DNA of 46,506 nucleotides from Prevotella sp. (GCA_017556145.1 JAFZCU010000154.1:1-46506), one strand, 5' to 3'. Shown: positions 26,029 through 33,175, counted from the first letter of the stretch. Notes: a model not told the origin generated them from the letters alone. Program-made: numbers and translations.

Positions 26029-27661
26029 AGTGCTCTTGTTGCTGATGTTCGCATCAGCAACAAGTCTTTTTGCCCGTCCGCAACTGCATAAGCTCGACAT
26101 CCGCGTGGTGCTGAGCCATAATGGTGACGCCACAATCACGGAGACCCGCTACATGAACATCGACTCCGAGGGTACCGAGTGCTACATCGGTCTGGGTGGC
26201 ATGGGCCAGAGCGAGGTACGCGACCTGAGGGTAATTGACGAGACCGGACGTGAGTTTGAGAATATCGGCAGTTGGGACATCAACCGCTCCCGTAGCTGGA
26301 AAGAAGGCAAGTGCGGCATCGTCACCAAGCATGGTGGCTACGAACTCTGCTGGGGGCTTGGTGAGAGTGGTGAGCGTACTTATATCACCAGTTATACCAT
26401 CACAGGCCTTGTGCGTTCCCATCCCGATGCCGATGCCATCCGTCACGTATTCCTTGATGCCGATGTTTCTCCCAAGCCCGACAAGGCTTACCTCACCATC
26501 GAGGCCGAAGAGGATTCCGTTTTCCTGACCGAGGAGAACAGCGGTATCTGGGGTTTCCGTTTCGGTGGCGAACTCGGCTATGACAATGGCAAGATGGTGG
26601 CCTACAACACCGAATCCTTCGGCCGCAGTGGCGCCCTCTATATCATGTGTCGCTTCGACAAGGGCCTCTTCGACCCTTGGTATCAGGAAGAAGAGACGTT
26701 CGAGACGAAGAAAGAGCAGGCATTCGAGGGCAGCGACTACGTGGGTGGATATGGTGAAAGCGGTGGCAGCGACGAGGGCTTATGGGCCTTTGTCATGATG
26801 GTTATCGGCTTCTTCGTCATGCCCATCGTTGGTGGCCTCTGGTATTTCATTTATGTCTGGCGAGCCCGTAAAAAAGTCAATAAGGATCTGCTCTGGTATC
26901 GCGACATCCCCTTGAAGGGCAATCTCCAGCAGGCCAACGACATGCTCAATGCCTATAAATACGTTGGTACAGACTACAACAACTTGCTCTCCGCCTGTGT
27001 TCTCAAGCTCATCAACATGGGGGCTATCTCCATTGAGTCGCGTTTGAATTCGAAGGGCAAAACTGAGCAGAACTTCGTCATGCATGAGTTGCCCAACTAT
27101 GGCGAACAGCCCTTGCTCTTGCGTAAGATCCACAATATCTTCAAGACTGCTGCCGGCTCCGATACCATTCTCGAGCCTCGTGAACTGAAGTCCTTTATGC
27201 GGAGTTCCAAGAACGAGAGCATCACTGACTCGTTTATCGACACCCTCCACACCAAAACAGGCATTCGTGCCTATAAGGACCGTCTGGAAGAGGTGCGTCA
27301 GGTGTTCGGACTCAAGAAGTTCCTCCAGGAGTTCACGCTGCTTGACGAGCGTCATGTCCATGAAGTGGCGCTGTGGAAGGACTACATGATCTACGCCACT
27401 CTCTTCGGCATCGCCGACCAGGTGATCAAGGATATGAAGAAGATCAATCCTGAGTACTTCAATATGGATCAGGTGGCCAATCAGATGGCAGACAACATGA
27501 CCTTGCCGATGATCTACTCCACCCTCCACAACAGCACCTCGCGTGCGGTGGCTAACAAGGCAGCGCGTGAAGCCCGTGCCTCAGGCCATGGCGGCCATTC
27601 CTCATGGGGTGGCGGCGGTGGCGGCTTCTCTGGCGGCGGCTTCGGCGGCGGCGTCAGGTAA
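26009..27661 (+). CDS. DUF2207-family membrane protein with Gly-rich tail
   Basis: 550 aa from the ATG at 26009 (MKRSRNKVLLLLMFASATSLFA, signal peptide). An extracytoplasmic domain (LDIRVVLSHNGDATITETRYMNI... SYTITGLV) precedes a membrane segment (about residues 252-275, LWAFVMMVIGFFVMPIVGGLWYFIYVW). A cytoplasmic domain (NDMLNAYKYVGTDYNNLLSACVLKLINMGAISIE) ends in a glycine-rich tail (GGGGGGFSGGGFGGGVR). The order is that of DUF2207 (YciQ-like) proteins, whose role is unknown. The longer open frame to 25931 lies inside lemA and is rejected. Together with LemA it probably forms an envelope-associated complex. Confidence 0.9.
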   Translation: MKRSRNKVLLLLMFASATSLFARPQLHKLDIRVVLSHNGDATITETRYMNIDSEGTECYIGLGGMGQSEVRDLRVIDETGREFENIGSWDINRSRSWKEGKCGIVTKHGGYELCWGLGESGERTYITSYTITGLVRSHPDADAIRHVFLDADVSPKPDKAYLTIEAEEDSVFLTEENSGIWGFRFGGELGYDNGKMVAYNTESFGRSGALYIMCRFDKGLFDPWYQEEETFETKKEQAFEGSDYVGGYGESGGSDEGLWAFVMMVIGFFVMPIVGGLWYFIYVWRARKKVNKDLLWYRDIPLKGNLQQANDMLNAYKYVGTDYNNLLSACVLKLINMGAISIESRLNSKGKTEQNFVMHELPNYGEQPLLLRKIHNIFKTAAGSDTILEPRELKSFMRSSKNESITDSFIDTLHTKTGIRAYKDRLEEVRQVFGLKKFLQEFTLLDERHVHEVALWKDYMIYATLFGIADQVIKDMKKINPEYFNMDQVANQMADNMTLPMIYSTLHNSTSRAVANKAAREARASGHGGHSSWGGGGGGFSGGGFGGGVR

Positions 27662-27667
27662 ATCCAG

Positions 27668-27702
27668 AAATGGCTGGCATCGGGAGATGTCAGCCATTTT
27701 TG
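27668..27702 (+). terminator. Intrinsic terminator after DUF2207
   Basis: A 14-bp stem (AAATGGCTGGCATC with GATGTCAGCCATTT, one G-T wobble) and a GGGA loop end in a T-run, 7 bases past the stop codon. Confidence 0.8.
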
Positions 27703-27725
27703 AAAACATTAAATAATGTGAATTA

Positions 27726-27758
27726 TTTGTTTTTGTGTTCGATTTGCACTATCTTTGC
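27726..27758 (+). promoter_or_regulatory. Promoter of the DUF2851 gene
   Basis: TTTG (27726-27729), 20 bases, then TATCTTTGC (27750-27758), 26 bases before the ATG at 27785. Confidence 0.75.
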
Positions 27759-27784
27759 AGCGTCAAACCAATAAATTCAATGCT

Positions 27785-29083
27785 ATGGAGCAACTACTTC
27801 ATTATGTTTGGAAGCATAAACTGTTCCCTTTGAGGGAGCTGGAAACGACCGACGGCAAGCACGTCGAGGTGATCGATCCGGGCCTGCACAACAGGAATGC
27901 AGGGCCTGACTTCTTTAATGCAAAGGTGAATATCGGCAGAACGTTGTGGGTGGGTAATGTCGAGATTCACGATAAGGCGAGCGACTGGTATCTGCACCAT
28001 CATGACCGCGACCCACGGTATAATAATGTGGTGCTTCACGTGGTGGGCGAGGTGGATACCGATGTACAGAATGCCCAGGGAGAGTATCTTCCGCAGATGC
28101 AGTTGGATGTGCCGCAGCAGGTCAGCGAGCACTACGAGGAACTGCTCAAGACCGACAGCTATCCCCCTTGTTACAAGGTGATTCCCGAGTTGACGCGACT
28201 CAAGGTGCATGCTTGGATGGCGGCCTTGCAGACAGAGCGGTTGGAGCAGAAGACAGAGGCGATACGCCATCGTGTCGAACTGTGTGGCGGGTCGTGGGAG
28301 GATGCCTATTTCGTAACCCTCGCCCGTAACTATGGCTTCGGCATCAACAGCGATGTGTTTGAGCAATGGGCGAGGGTGGTACCCCTCAGTGCGGTGGCAC
28401 ATCACCGTGATGACCTCTTCCAGATAGAGGCCATCTTCATGGGTCAGGCGGGCCTGTTGGAACTGGAGGCGGTGCCCGACTATTACCAGCAGGTGGCACT
28501 CAACGAAGGTTATTTTGCCAAACTCCGCAACGAATACCTCTATCTGGCGCATAAGTTCTCGATGAAACCGATGGATTTTAAGCTTTGGCGGTTTCTCAGG
28601 CTGCGGCCGCAGAACTTCCCGCATATCCGGATCTCACAACTGGCGAGCCTCTATTATCAGCAGAAGACGGGGCTGAGTCAGATGTTGGAATGTGAAACCA
28701 TCGACCAGTTGAAGGCTCTCTTCAGGTCGCATGTCACACCGTATTGGGAGACACATTATACCTTCGGCTCAACGAGTTCGAAGAATGAGAAGCACCTCTC
28801 TTACGGTTCGCTCAATCTGTTGATGATCAATACAGCGGTGCCGATGCTCTTTGCCGTGGGAAGGCATCAGGGGAAAGAGGTGCTGTGTGACAGGGCTTTC
28901 GACTTCTTGGAGCAGTTGAAGGCGGAGAACAATTATATCACCCGTATGTGGCTTCAGGTGGGTCTGCCTGTTGAGACGGCCGGTGACTCTCAGGCGCTCA
29001 TCCAGCTGAAAAAGGAATATTGTGATAAGAAAGATTGTTTAAGATGTCGCTTTGGATATGAGTTCCTCCAGAGGAAGGAATAG
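27785..29083 (+). CDS. DUF2851 family protein
   Basis: 432 aa, start MEQLLHYVWKHKLFPL. The family signature is clear: VEVIDPGLHNRNAGPDFFNAKVNIGRTLWVGNVEIHDKASDWYLHHHDRDPRYNNVVLHVV. A C-terminal Cys cluster (YCDKKDCLRCRFGYEFLQR) follows. The N-terminal part has the look of a PD-(D/E)XK-like nuclease fold (D of GPDFFNA, E of GNVEIH), but enzymatic function in this family is not established. The stop TAG (29081-29083) is the first three bases of the S23 cassette boundary, so the cassette may supply the stop codon. The start is fixed by the promoter at 27726-27758. Confidence 0.9.
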   Translation: MEQLLHYVWKHKLFPLRELETTDGKHVEVIDPGLHNRNAGPDFFNAKVNIGRTLWVGNVEIHDKASDWYLHHHDRDPRYNNVVLHVVGEVDTDVQNAQGEYLPQMQLDVPQQVSEHYEELLKTDSYPPCYKVIPELTRLKVHAWMAALQTERLEQKTEAIRHRVELCGGSWEDAYFVTLARNYGFGINSDVFEQWARVVPLSAVAHHRDDLFQIEAIFMGQAGLLELEAVPDYYQQVALNEGYFAKLRNEYLYLAHKFSMKPMDFKLWRFLRLRPQNFPHIRISQLASLYYQQKTGLSQMLECETIDQLKALFRSHVTPYWETHYTFGSTSSKNEKHLSYGSLNLLMINTAVPMLFAVGRHQGKEVLCDRAFDFLEQLKAENNYITRMWLQVGLPVETAGDSQALIQLKKEYCDKKDCLRCRFGYEFLQRKE

Positions 29084-29549
29084 TTTATAGTTTAAAGTTT
29101 ATAGTTTATAGATGATTACATTTACAAATAAATAAAGTAATGATACAGTATAATTTTTCATTTCGTAAATTGAATGTTTATCAGATATCAAGGACATTGG
29201 TTAAGGATATTTACGGATTAGTGAATGCTTTTCCTCCTAATGAGAAATATGCTTTGGGTGATCAAATGAGGAGAGCAGTTGTGTCAATACCTTCAAATAT
29301 CGCAGAAGGAACTGCAAAAACCTCGCCAAAAGATCAGTTTCGCTTCTTAGAAATATCTTATGGTTCTCTCATGGAATTAATGTGTCAGACGGAAATTGCA
29401 CTAGATTTACAATACATCAATCAGGATCAATTTTCTCTCATCGAGACAGAAATTGGTGATATTTACAAGATGTTGTCCTCTATGCAGGCTGCTTTAAAAA
29501 CTCGCATACAAGGTAATCATCTATAAACTATAAACTTTAAACTATAAAC
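29083..29549. mobile_element. 467-bp S23 cassette bounded by a perfect 37-bp inverted repeat
   Basis: The left end (29083-29119) is four 7-mers GTTTATA, GTTTAAA, GTTTATA, GTTTATA plus GATGATTAC. The right end (29513-29549) is its exact reverse complement. The only gene inside is the four-helix-bundle S23 protein, and its last codons and stop lie in the right arm. The transcript would fold into a 37-bp stem with the ORF in the loop, the same topology as S23-encoding intervening sequences in 23S rRNA. No transposase or target duplication is seen. Mobility is inferred from the architecture and from a second, ORF-less copy at 30679-30811. Confidence 0.6.
29140..29526 (+). CDS. Four-helix-bundle protein (S23 / 23S rRNA intervening-sequence protein family)
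   Basis: 128 aa. Family motifs are FSFRKLNVYQISRTLVKDIY, FPPNEKYALGDQMRRAVVSIPSNIAEG and FLEISYGSLMELMCQTEIALDL, arranged as four amphipathic helices. The fold is shared with Avd of diversity-generating retroelements and with proteins encoded in 23S rRNA intervening sequences. It binds nucleic acid in some relatives, but its biological role is unresolved. Base composition is clearly more AT-rich than the flanking DUF2851 and dprA genes, which indicates a foreign origin. The reading frame ends inside the right arm of the inverted repeat. No promoter of its own is evident; it may be read through from the DUF2851 gene. Confidence 0.92.
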   Translation: MIQYNFSFRKLNVYQISRTLVKDIYGLVNAFPPNEKYALGDQMRRAVVSIPSNIAEGTAKTSPKDQFRFLEISYGSLMELMCQTEIALDLQYINQDQFSLIETEIGDIYKMLSSMQAALKTRIQGNHL

Positions 29550-29554
29550 ATAAT

Positions 29555-30679
29555 ATGGAACAGGAATTATTCTATGCAATGGCGTTGACGCGCCTGACGA
29601 ACTTTAACTTCCAGCAGGCACTGGAGTTGTATAGGGCAGTGGGAAGTGCGCAGGGGATTTATGAGCACAGAAATGAGATTGGCGATGTTGTTGAGGCATG
29701 TTCTCCCCGTCTTCGAGAAGCCCTGAAAGACTGGGGTGAGGCGATGAAACGGGTAGAATTTGAACTAAAGTTCATGCAGGAGCATCAGATTCGGGCGCTG
29801 ACACCCTTGGATGATGACTATCCCCAACGACTCTGTGAATGTGCCGATGCACCCCTTGTTGTTTATTATCGTGGCAATGCCGACTTGAATCAGTCCAAGA
29901 TTGTTAATGTAGTGGGAACCCGTCAATGTACGCAGTATGGCAAAGATCTGATCCGTCGGTTTATGAGTGACCTAAGGCAGATGTGTCCGCAGGTGCTGGT
30001 GGTCAGCGGTCTGGCCTACGGTGTGGATATCTGTGCCCACAAGGAGGCCTTGGCCTGTGGTTTTGAGACAGTGGCGGTGCTGGCGCATGGGCTTGACCAG
30101 ATTTATCCCTATCGGCATCGCGAGACGGCTGTCAAGATGCTGGGGCATGGCGGTCTGCTGACGGAGTTTATGAGTCAGACGAATGCCGACAAGCAGAATT
30201 TCGTACGTCGAAACCGTATTGTGGCAGGTATGTCAGATGCCTGTATCGTTGTGGAGAGTGCCGCCAAGGGTGGGGGACTCATCACGGCAGATATTGCCCA
30301 AAGTTACGATCGTGCCGTGTTTGCCTTCCCTGGGGCAGTAGGCATGACCTATAGCGAGGGCTGTAATCATCTGATACGCGACAATGGCGCGGGGCTGATT
30401 ACCTGTGCCGAGGATTTTGTCAAGGCGATGGGCTGGCAGGATAAGATGCTGCGACAGCAGGCCCATGCCGAGGGCATTGAACGGAACCTGTTCGTAGATC
30501 TTTCGCCAGAGGAGAGCAGTATCGTGAGTCTGCTCCAACAGACCAACGACCTGCAGCTGAACATCCTCAGCGTGAAGACAGGCATCCCCATCGGACAACT
30601 GACGGCCTTACTCTTCCAATTAGAGATGAAGGGGGTGGTGAAGCCGCTGGCTGGAGGGATGTATCATCTTATGATGTAG
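29555..30679 (+). CDS. dprA: DNA-processing protein DprA
   Basis: 374 aa. An N-terminal SAM-like helical region is followed by the Rossmann core: NVVGTRQCTQYGKDLIRRF, VLVVSGLAYGVDICAHKEAL (GxAxGID motif), AVLAHGLDQIYPYRHRE, LLTEFMSQTNADKQNFVRRNRIVAGMSDACIVVESAAKGGGLITAD, and FPGAVGMTYSEGCNHLIRDNGAGLI. A C-terminal winged helix (LQLNILSVKTGIPIGQLTALLFQLEMKGVV) completes the usual architecture. DprA loads RecA on incoming single-stranded DNA during transformation. It starts 5 bases after the S23 cassette. Its stop TAG overlaps the start of the next GTTT heptamer array. Confidence 0.96.
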   Translation: MEQELFYAMALTRLTNFNFQQALELYRAVGSAQGIYEHRNEIGDVVEACSPRLREALKDWGEAMKRVEFELKFMQEHQIRALTPLDDDYPQRLCECADAPLVVYYRGNADLNQSKIVNVVGTRQCTQYGKDLIRRFMSDLRQMCPQVLVVSGLAYGVDICAHKEALACGFETVAVLAHGLDQIYPYRHRETAVKMLGHGGLLTEFMSQTNADKQNFVRRNRIVAGMSDACIVVESAAKGGGLITADIAQSYDRAVFAFPGAVGMTYSEGCNHLIRDNGAGLITCAEDFVKAMGWQDKMLRQQAHAEGIERNLFVDLSPEESSIVSLLQQTNDLQLNILSVKTGIPIGQLTALLFQLEMKGVVKPLAGGMYHLMM

Positions 30680-30811
30680 TTTATAGTTTAAAGTTTATAG
30701 TTTATAGTTGATTACCAAATAAGTCATTCTTTTCGGCGGGAGAGCTAAAAAAGAGCTGCAGAGGGAGTAGCAGACTAATCATCTCTAAACTCTAAACTTT
30801 AAACTCTAAAC
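30679..30811. repeat. 133-bp ORF-less relative of the S23 cassette (MITE-like)
   Basis: The left arm 30679-30715 is identical to the S23 cassette left arm except for one base (TTGATTAC for ATGATTAC). The right arm 30775-30811 is the reverse complement with several A-to-C changes (TCTAAAC for TATAAAC units). The 59-base centre contains no ORF. Like the S23 cassette, it begins at the final G of a TAG stop codon, here that of dprA. It looks like a non-autonomous or decayed copy. Confidence 0.65.
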
Positions 30812-30817
30812 TAAATA

Positions 30818-30836
30818 ATTTGGCGTTTTGCCAAAT
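30818..30836. promoter_or_regulatory. Operator-like palindrome over the -33 box
   Basis: ATTTGGC, GTTTT, GCCAAAT: 7-bp perfect arms that include the TTTG -33 element, suited to a repressor site. Alternatively it is a minor RNA-independent inverted repeat left from the adjoining element. Confidence 0.4.
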
Positions 30837-30851
30837 AAATGCTACCTTTGC
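30819..30851 (+). promoter_or_regulatory. Promoter of the thioesterase gene
   Basis: TTTG (30819-30822), 20 bases, then TACCTTTGC (30843-30851), 7 bases before the ATG. The -33 box is part of a palindrome. Confidence 0.75.
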
Positions 30852-30858
30852 AGCCGTT

Positions 30859-31263
30859 ATGAAGGAAAAGTATATTTTTGAGACCCGGATGCAGGTGCGC
30901 GACTATGAGTGCGATATCGAGGGCATCGTGAACAATGCCAATTACCTGCACTATTGCGAGCATACCCGTCATCTGTTTCTGAAGCAGTGCGGCTTGAGTT
31001 TCGCAGAGATGCACGAGAAGGGTGTAGATGCTGTAGTGGCCCGTATGTCGATGCAGTTTAAGACACCGCTGAGGCCTGACGACGAGTTTGTGTCACGGCT
31101 TGGCTTGACCAAGGAAGGCATTAAATACGTGTTCCACCACGACCTCTATCGCGTAGCGGATGATAAGCTCTGTTTCCGTGCCAACGTGGAACTGGTGTGC
31201 ATTGTAGACGGCAGGCTCTCCGATAGTGAGGACTACAACCGCGCTTTCGCACCATACATATAG
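30859..31263 (+). CDS. Acyl-CoA thioesterase, 4HBT hot-dog family
   Basis: 134 aa. It has the hot-dog fold signature of YbgC/FadM-like thioesterases: MQVRDYECDIEGIVNNANYLHYCEHTRHLFLKQCG, with the catalytic-region D/N residues (normally D-x-x-GIVNNANY) intact. Conserved ARMSMQFKTPLRPDDEF and a final strand (ELVCIVDGRL) follow. It hydrolyses acyl-CoA or acyl-ACP thioesters; the chain length is unknown. The start at 30859 follows the -7 box by 7 bases, so the transcript is nearly leaderless. A strong terminator at 31273 ends the unit. Confidence 0.92.
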   Translation: MKEKYIFETRMQVRDYECDIEGIVNNANYLHYCEHTRHLFLKQCGLSFAEMHEKGVDAVVARMSMQFKTPLRPDDEFVSRLGLTKEGIKYVFHHDLYRVADDKLCFRANVELVCIVDGRLSDSEDYNRAFAPYI

Positions 31264-31272
31264 TAAAACATA

Positions 31273-31309
31273 AAAGATCCGCAACCTGCTGATGGTTGCG
31301 GATCTTTTT
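31273..31309 (+). terminator. Intrinsic terminator after the thioesterase gene
   Basis: A 14-bp perfect stem (AAAGATCCGCAACC / GGTTGCGGATCTTT) with a seven-base loop runs into a T-tract. It is symmetrical enough to act on the convergent smalltalk transcript too. Confidence 0.85.
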
Positions 31310-31354
31310 CTTCAGTTTGGCGACATATTCATTAGAAAAATGCCAGACCAATCT

Positions 31355-31468
31355 TTAAAAGATCACGGGACCTCGTCCCATGCAGCTTGTAGTTGTGATG
31401 GCCGTCAGAAAGGCCGTGAGTGCAGCTACTAACACCTTCGCTCCAATCTCAATGATTCTTTTCTTCAT
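31355..31468 (-). CDS. Smalltalk-type small membrane/lipoprotein peptide
   Basis: 37 aa: begins MKKRIIEIGAKVLVAALTAF, continues with a hydrophobic ALTAITTTSCM-type core and ends MGRGPVIF. The pattern of a KK start, one hydrophobic helix and a TTSC lipobox-like end is that of the short smalltalk proteins that accompany HU-like DNA-binding genes in Bacteroidales. Here it sits downstream of and on the same strand as such a gene, separated by a REP-like palindrome. The Cys at residue 29 could be lipidated, leaving a peptide of only nine residues. Function is unknown. Confidence 0.7.
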   Translation of the reverse strand: MKKRIIEIGAKVLVAALTAFLTAITTTSCMGRGPVIF

Positions 31469-31508
31469 ATTCATTTACTTTTTACGTCCGAATCTCTAGT
31501 GGCGTTGG

Positions 31509-31580
31509 AGTGACACATGGGGACTGTCCCTGCTGTGCGCAGCTTGCGGAGTACAGAGGGACTGTCCCCTGTGTGTCACT
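31509..31580. repeat. REP-like imperfect palindrome (GGGACTGTCCC type)
   Basis: The left arm 31509-31531 (AGTGACACA, TGGGGACTGTCCCT) and right arm 31557-31580 (AGGGACTGTCCCC, TGTGTGTCACT) are near-perfect reverse complements around a 25-base GC-rich centre. The shared core GGGACTGTCCC is itself almost palindromic. The form matches REP/BIME elements mobilised by RAYT (Y1-type) transposases, though none is encoded here. It separates the HU-like gene from smalltalk and could form a transcript-stabilising or terminating hairpin. Confidence 0.7.
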
Positions 31581-31590
31581 TAGATGGCGT

Positions 31591-32505
31591 TTAATCCTTA
31601 TCGAACCCATCGTCATCTGCCGCCCCCGTGTTGATCACCAGCGTGCTGGCCTGTGCAGGCATCGCGAAGTTGCCAGTATACACTCCCTCTGATTCAGTGA
31701 GCTCGATGGTCGAGCCGTTCAGCGTAGCCGTCGGCACCTGGTCCTCAGCAGGCGTGATGCTGATTTCTACCTCGTCATCCTCGTTGAGGCTTGCGCCCGA
31801 GGTCACGACATTGCCGTTATGAGTCACACTGGCGGAACCACTACCGCTGGCGGTAATCGTCAATGCGAAGCCAGTCTCCTGATTCTGGCCGCCACCTTGT
31901 AATCCTCCCTGAGAGTCACCGCCCTGCTGGCCGCTCTGCGAACCACCTTGTGATCCGCCCTGGTTCTGTGAACCGCCGCTACCGGAGTCTGAGCCTGTCG
32001 AAGACCCGCCTCCGCCGTTACCGCCATTGGCCGAAGCCTTAGCAGCCGCAATCTCGGCAGCGGCCTTGTCAGTCCAGCCCAGCTTACCGTCCTTGTTCAG
32101 CTCCTCGCGGGTGTACTCACCGGTGGCCTGTGCCAGGAGTTTCAGGCTCTGTACGGCAGGACCGGTCTTGTCGGTCTTGGCGAGGGTACCGATGCTGGCG
32201 CTGATGGTCTTGTCGGTGGCAGCGTCATACAACTCGGTACAACCATTGCCCATCACGCTTACCTTAAAGATGGCCAGGTTGTCCACCTTGACGGTATTAC
32301 CGTTCAGTGTCTGTTCACGCACGCACTTCACAAAGTCACGCAGGATACCCTCGATGGTCCCCTCAGAAAATGGGGTATTATGCTCGGCCATGTGTACAGC
32401 CATTTCATGAATATTCAGCGTTTGCTTGTAAGAAACTCGGGGGTAGTACTTTCCGTACGCATCGCTCTTGCTGTTGTTGTTTTGAGTAAGATAAAGTTCA
32501 ATCAT
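31591..32505 (-). CDS. HU-like DNA-binding protein with Gly/Ser/Gln linker and C-terminal beta domain
   Basis: 304 aa, far longer than a 90-aa HU. The N-terminal HU/IHF-like domain is at about residues 1-130: MIELYLTQNNNSKSDAYGKY, NIHEMAVHMAEHNTPFSEGTIEGILRDFVKCVREQTLNGNTVKVDNLAIFKVS. A low-complexity linker of G, S, Q and N lies at about 165-215. A small beta domain (ALTITASGSGSASVTHNGNVV... YTGNFAMPAQASTLVINT) and an acidic end (DDDGFDKD) complete the protein. Bacteroidales HU-like proteins of this type are paired with smalltalk. Nucleoid or surface-DNA binding is plausible; neither is shown. Confidence 0.85.
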   Translation of the reverse strand: MIELYLTQNNNSKSDAYGKYYPRVSYKQTLNIHEMAVHMAEHNTPFSEGTIEGILRDFVKCVREQTLNGNTVKVDNLAIFKVSVMGNGCTELYDAATDKTISASIGTLAKTDKTGPAVQSLKLLAQATGEYTREELNKDGKLGWTDKAAAEIAAAKASANGGNGGGGSSTGSDSGSGGSQNQGGSQGGSQSGQQGGDSQGGLQGGGQNQETGFALTITASGSGSASVTHNGNVVTSGASLNEDDEVEISITPAEDQVPTATLNGSTIELTESEGVYTGNFAMPAQASTLVINTGAADDDGFDKD

Positions 32506-32595
32506 ACAGTTTTAATTGTTAATGGGATTTTGTCTTTTGTGCTTCTTTCAAAGACCTCCGGCCTGCGCACTGCCTTCTGTCTCTCGAATGCGGTT

Positions 32596-32604
32596 GCAAA
32601 GGTA
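32596..32604 (-). promoter_or_regulatory. -7 box of the HU-like gene
   Basis: Minus-strand TACCTTTGC, 90 bases before the ATG at 32505, leaving a long untranslated leader without an obvious structure. Confidence 0.55.
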
Positions 32605-32730
32605 CGTCATTTTCCAATACAATTCCCGAAAAAGCCCATCCCCGACAAATCCTAAAAATGCAAACTGCTCATACTCAGCGGCTTTTTCAGGTCACACTGT
32701 GATGCAAAAATAAAATTTTCTTATGATTTG

Positions 32731-32763
32731 TTTGGTCATTTAGATTGAAAAGTGTAATTTTGC
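32731..32763 (+). promoter_or_regulatory. Promoter of a deleted AAA-ATPase gene
   Basis: TTTG (32731-32734), 20 bases, then TAATTTTGC (32755-32763). It is fully consensus but now drives only a gene remnant. Confidence 0.65.
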
Positions 32764-32822
32764 AGCGGAGAATTTTGTTGAAAAGTGTAGTTTTTGGTCG
32801 AAAATAGTTATTGAAAAGTGTA
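32745..32822 (+). repeat. Three 12-bp direct repeats at 33-bp spacing
   Basis: TTGAAAAGTGTA occurs at 32745, 32778 and 32811, each exactly 33 bases apart (about three helical turns). The first ends in the -7 box. The layout suggests binding sites for a regulator on one face of the DNA, within the leader of the deleted ATPase gene. Confidence 0.85.
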
Positions 32823-32829
32823 GAGAACC

Positions 32830-33175
32830 ATGCTGTATAGGAAGATTTCATCATAAATCGAGGACTATCTGAATTCTGGGCCATAAACTCTTTTATTACG
32901 ACAACCGCAAACAGGGTGAGGTTGACTATCTGGTTGACAACCACACAACAATGAGTGTCCATCCGATTGAGGTCAAATCGGGTAAGGACTATACGGTGCA
33001 CAGTGCCCTCAATAATCTTCTGAAGACACCAGAGTATAATATTCTTGCGGCCACTGTCATTTCCATTGAACGAAAGTTCTATCAAGAAGAAGAGGTCACT
33101 TATATGCCCGTCTATTTCGTGATGTTTATGAAAGCCGATACGCCTCAGACTGATGAAAATGATTACATTTTCTAA
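32830..33175 (+). pseudogene. Internally deleted AAA-ATPase/DUF4143 gene
   Basis: An N-terminus MLYRKISS (ATG 32830) typical of AAA-ATPase/DUF4143 proteins runs into TAA after eight codons. From 32873 the same strand encodes that family's C-terminal end in one frame: LGHKLFYYDNRKQGEVDYLV, then MSVHPIEVKSGKDYTVHSAL (PD-(D/E)XK-like EVKSGK) and VTYMPVYFVMFMKAD. A complete gene would need about 1 kb more. The ATP-binding core is missing, so an internal deletion is inferred. An ATG at 32951 could still give a 74-aa fragment. Confidence 0.75.

Noticed and set aside
32596-32720. Possible tRNA or riboswitch in the HU-like leader region
   Set aside because: No cloverleaf and no recognised aptamer pairing; only a short TCACACTGTGA palindrome at 32692-32702.
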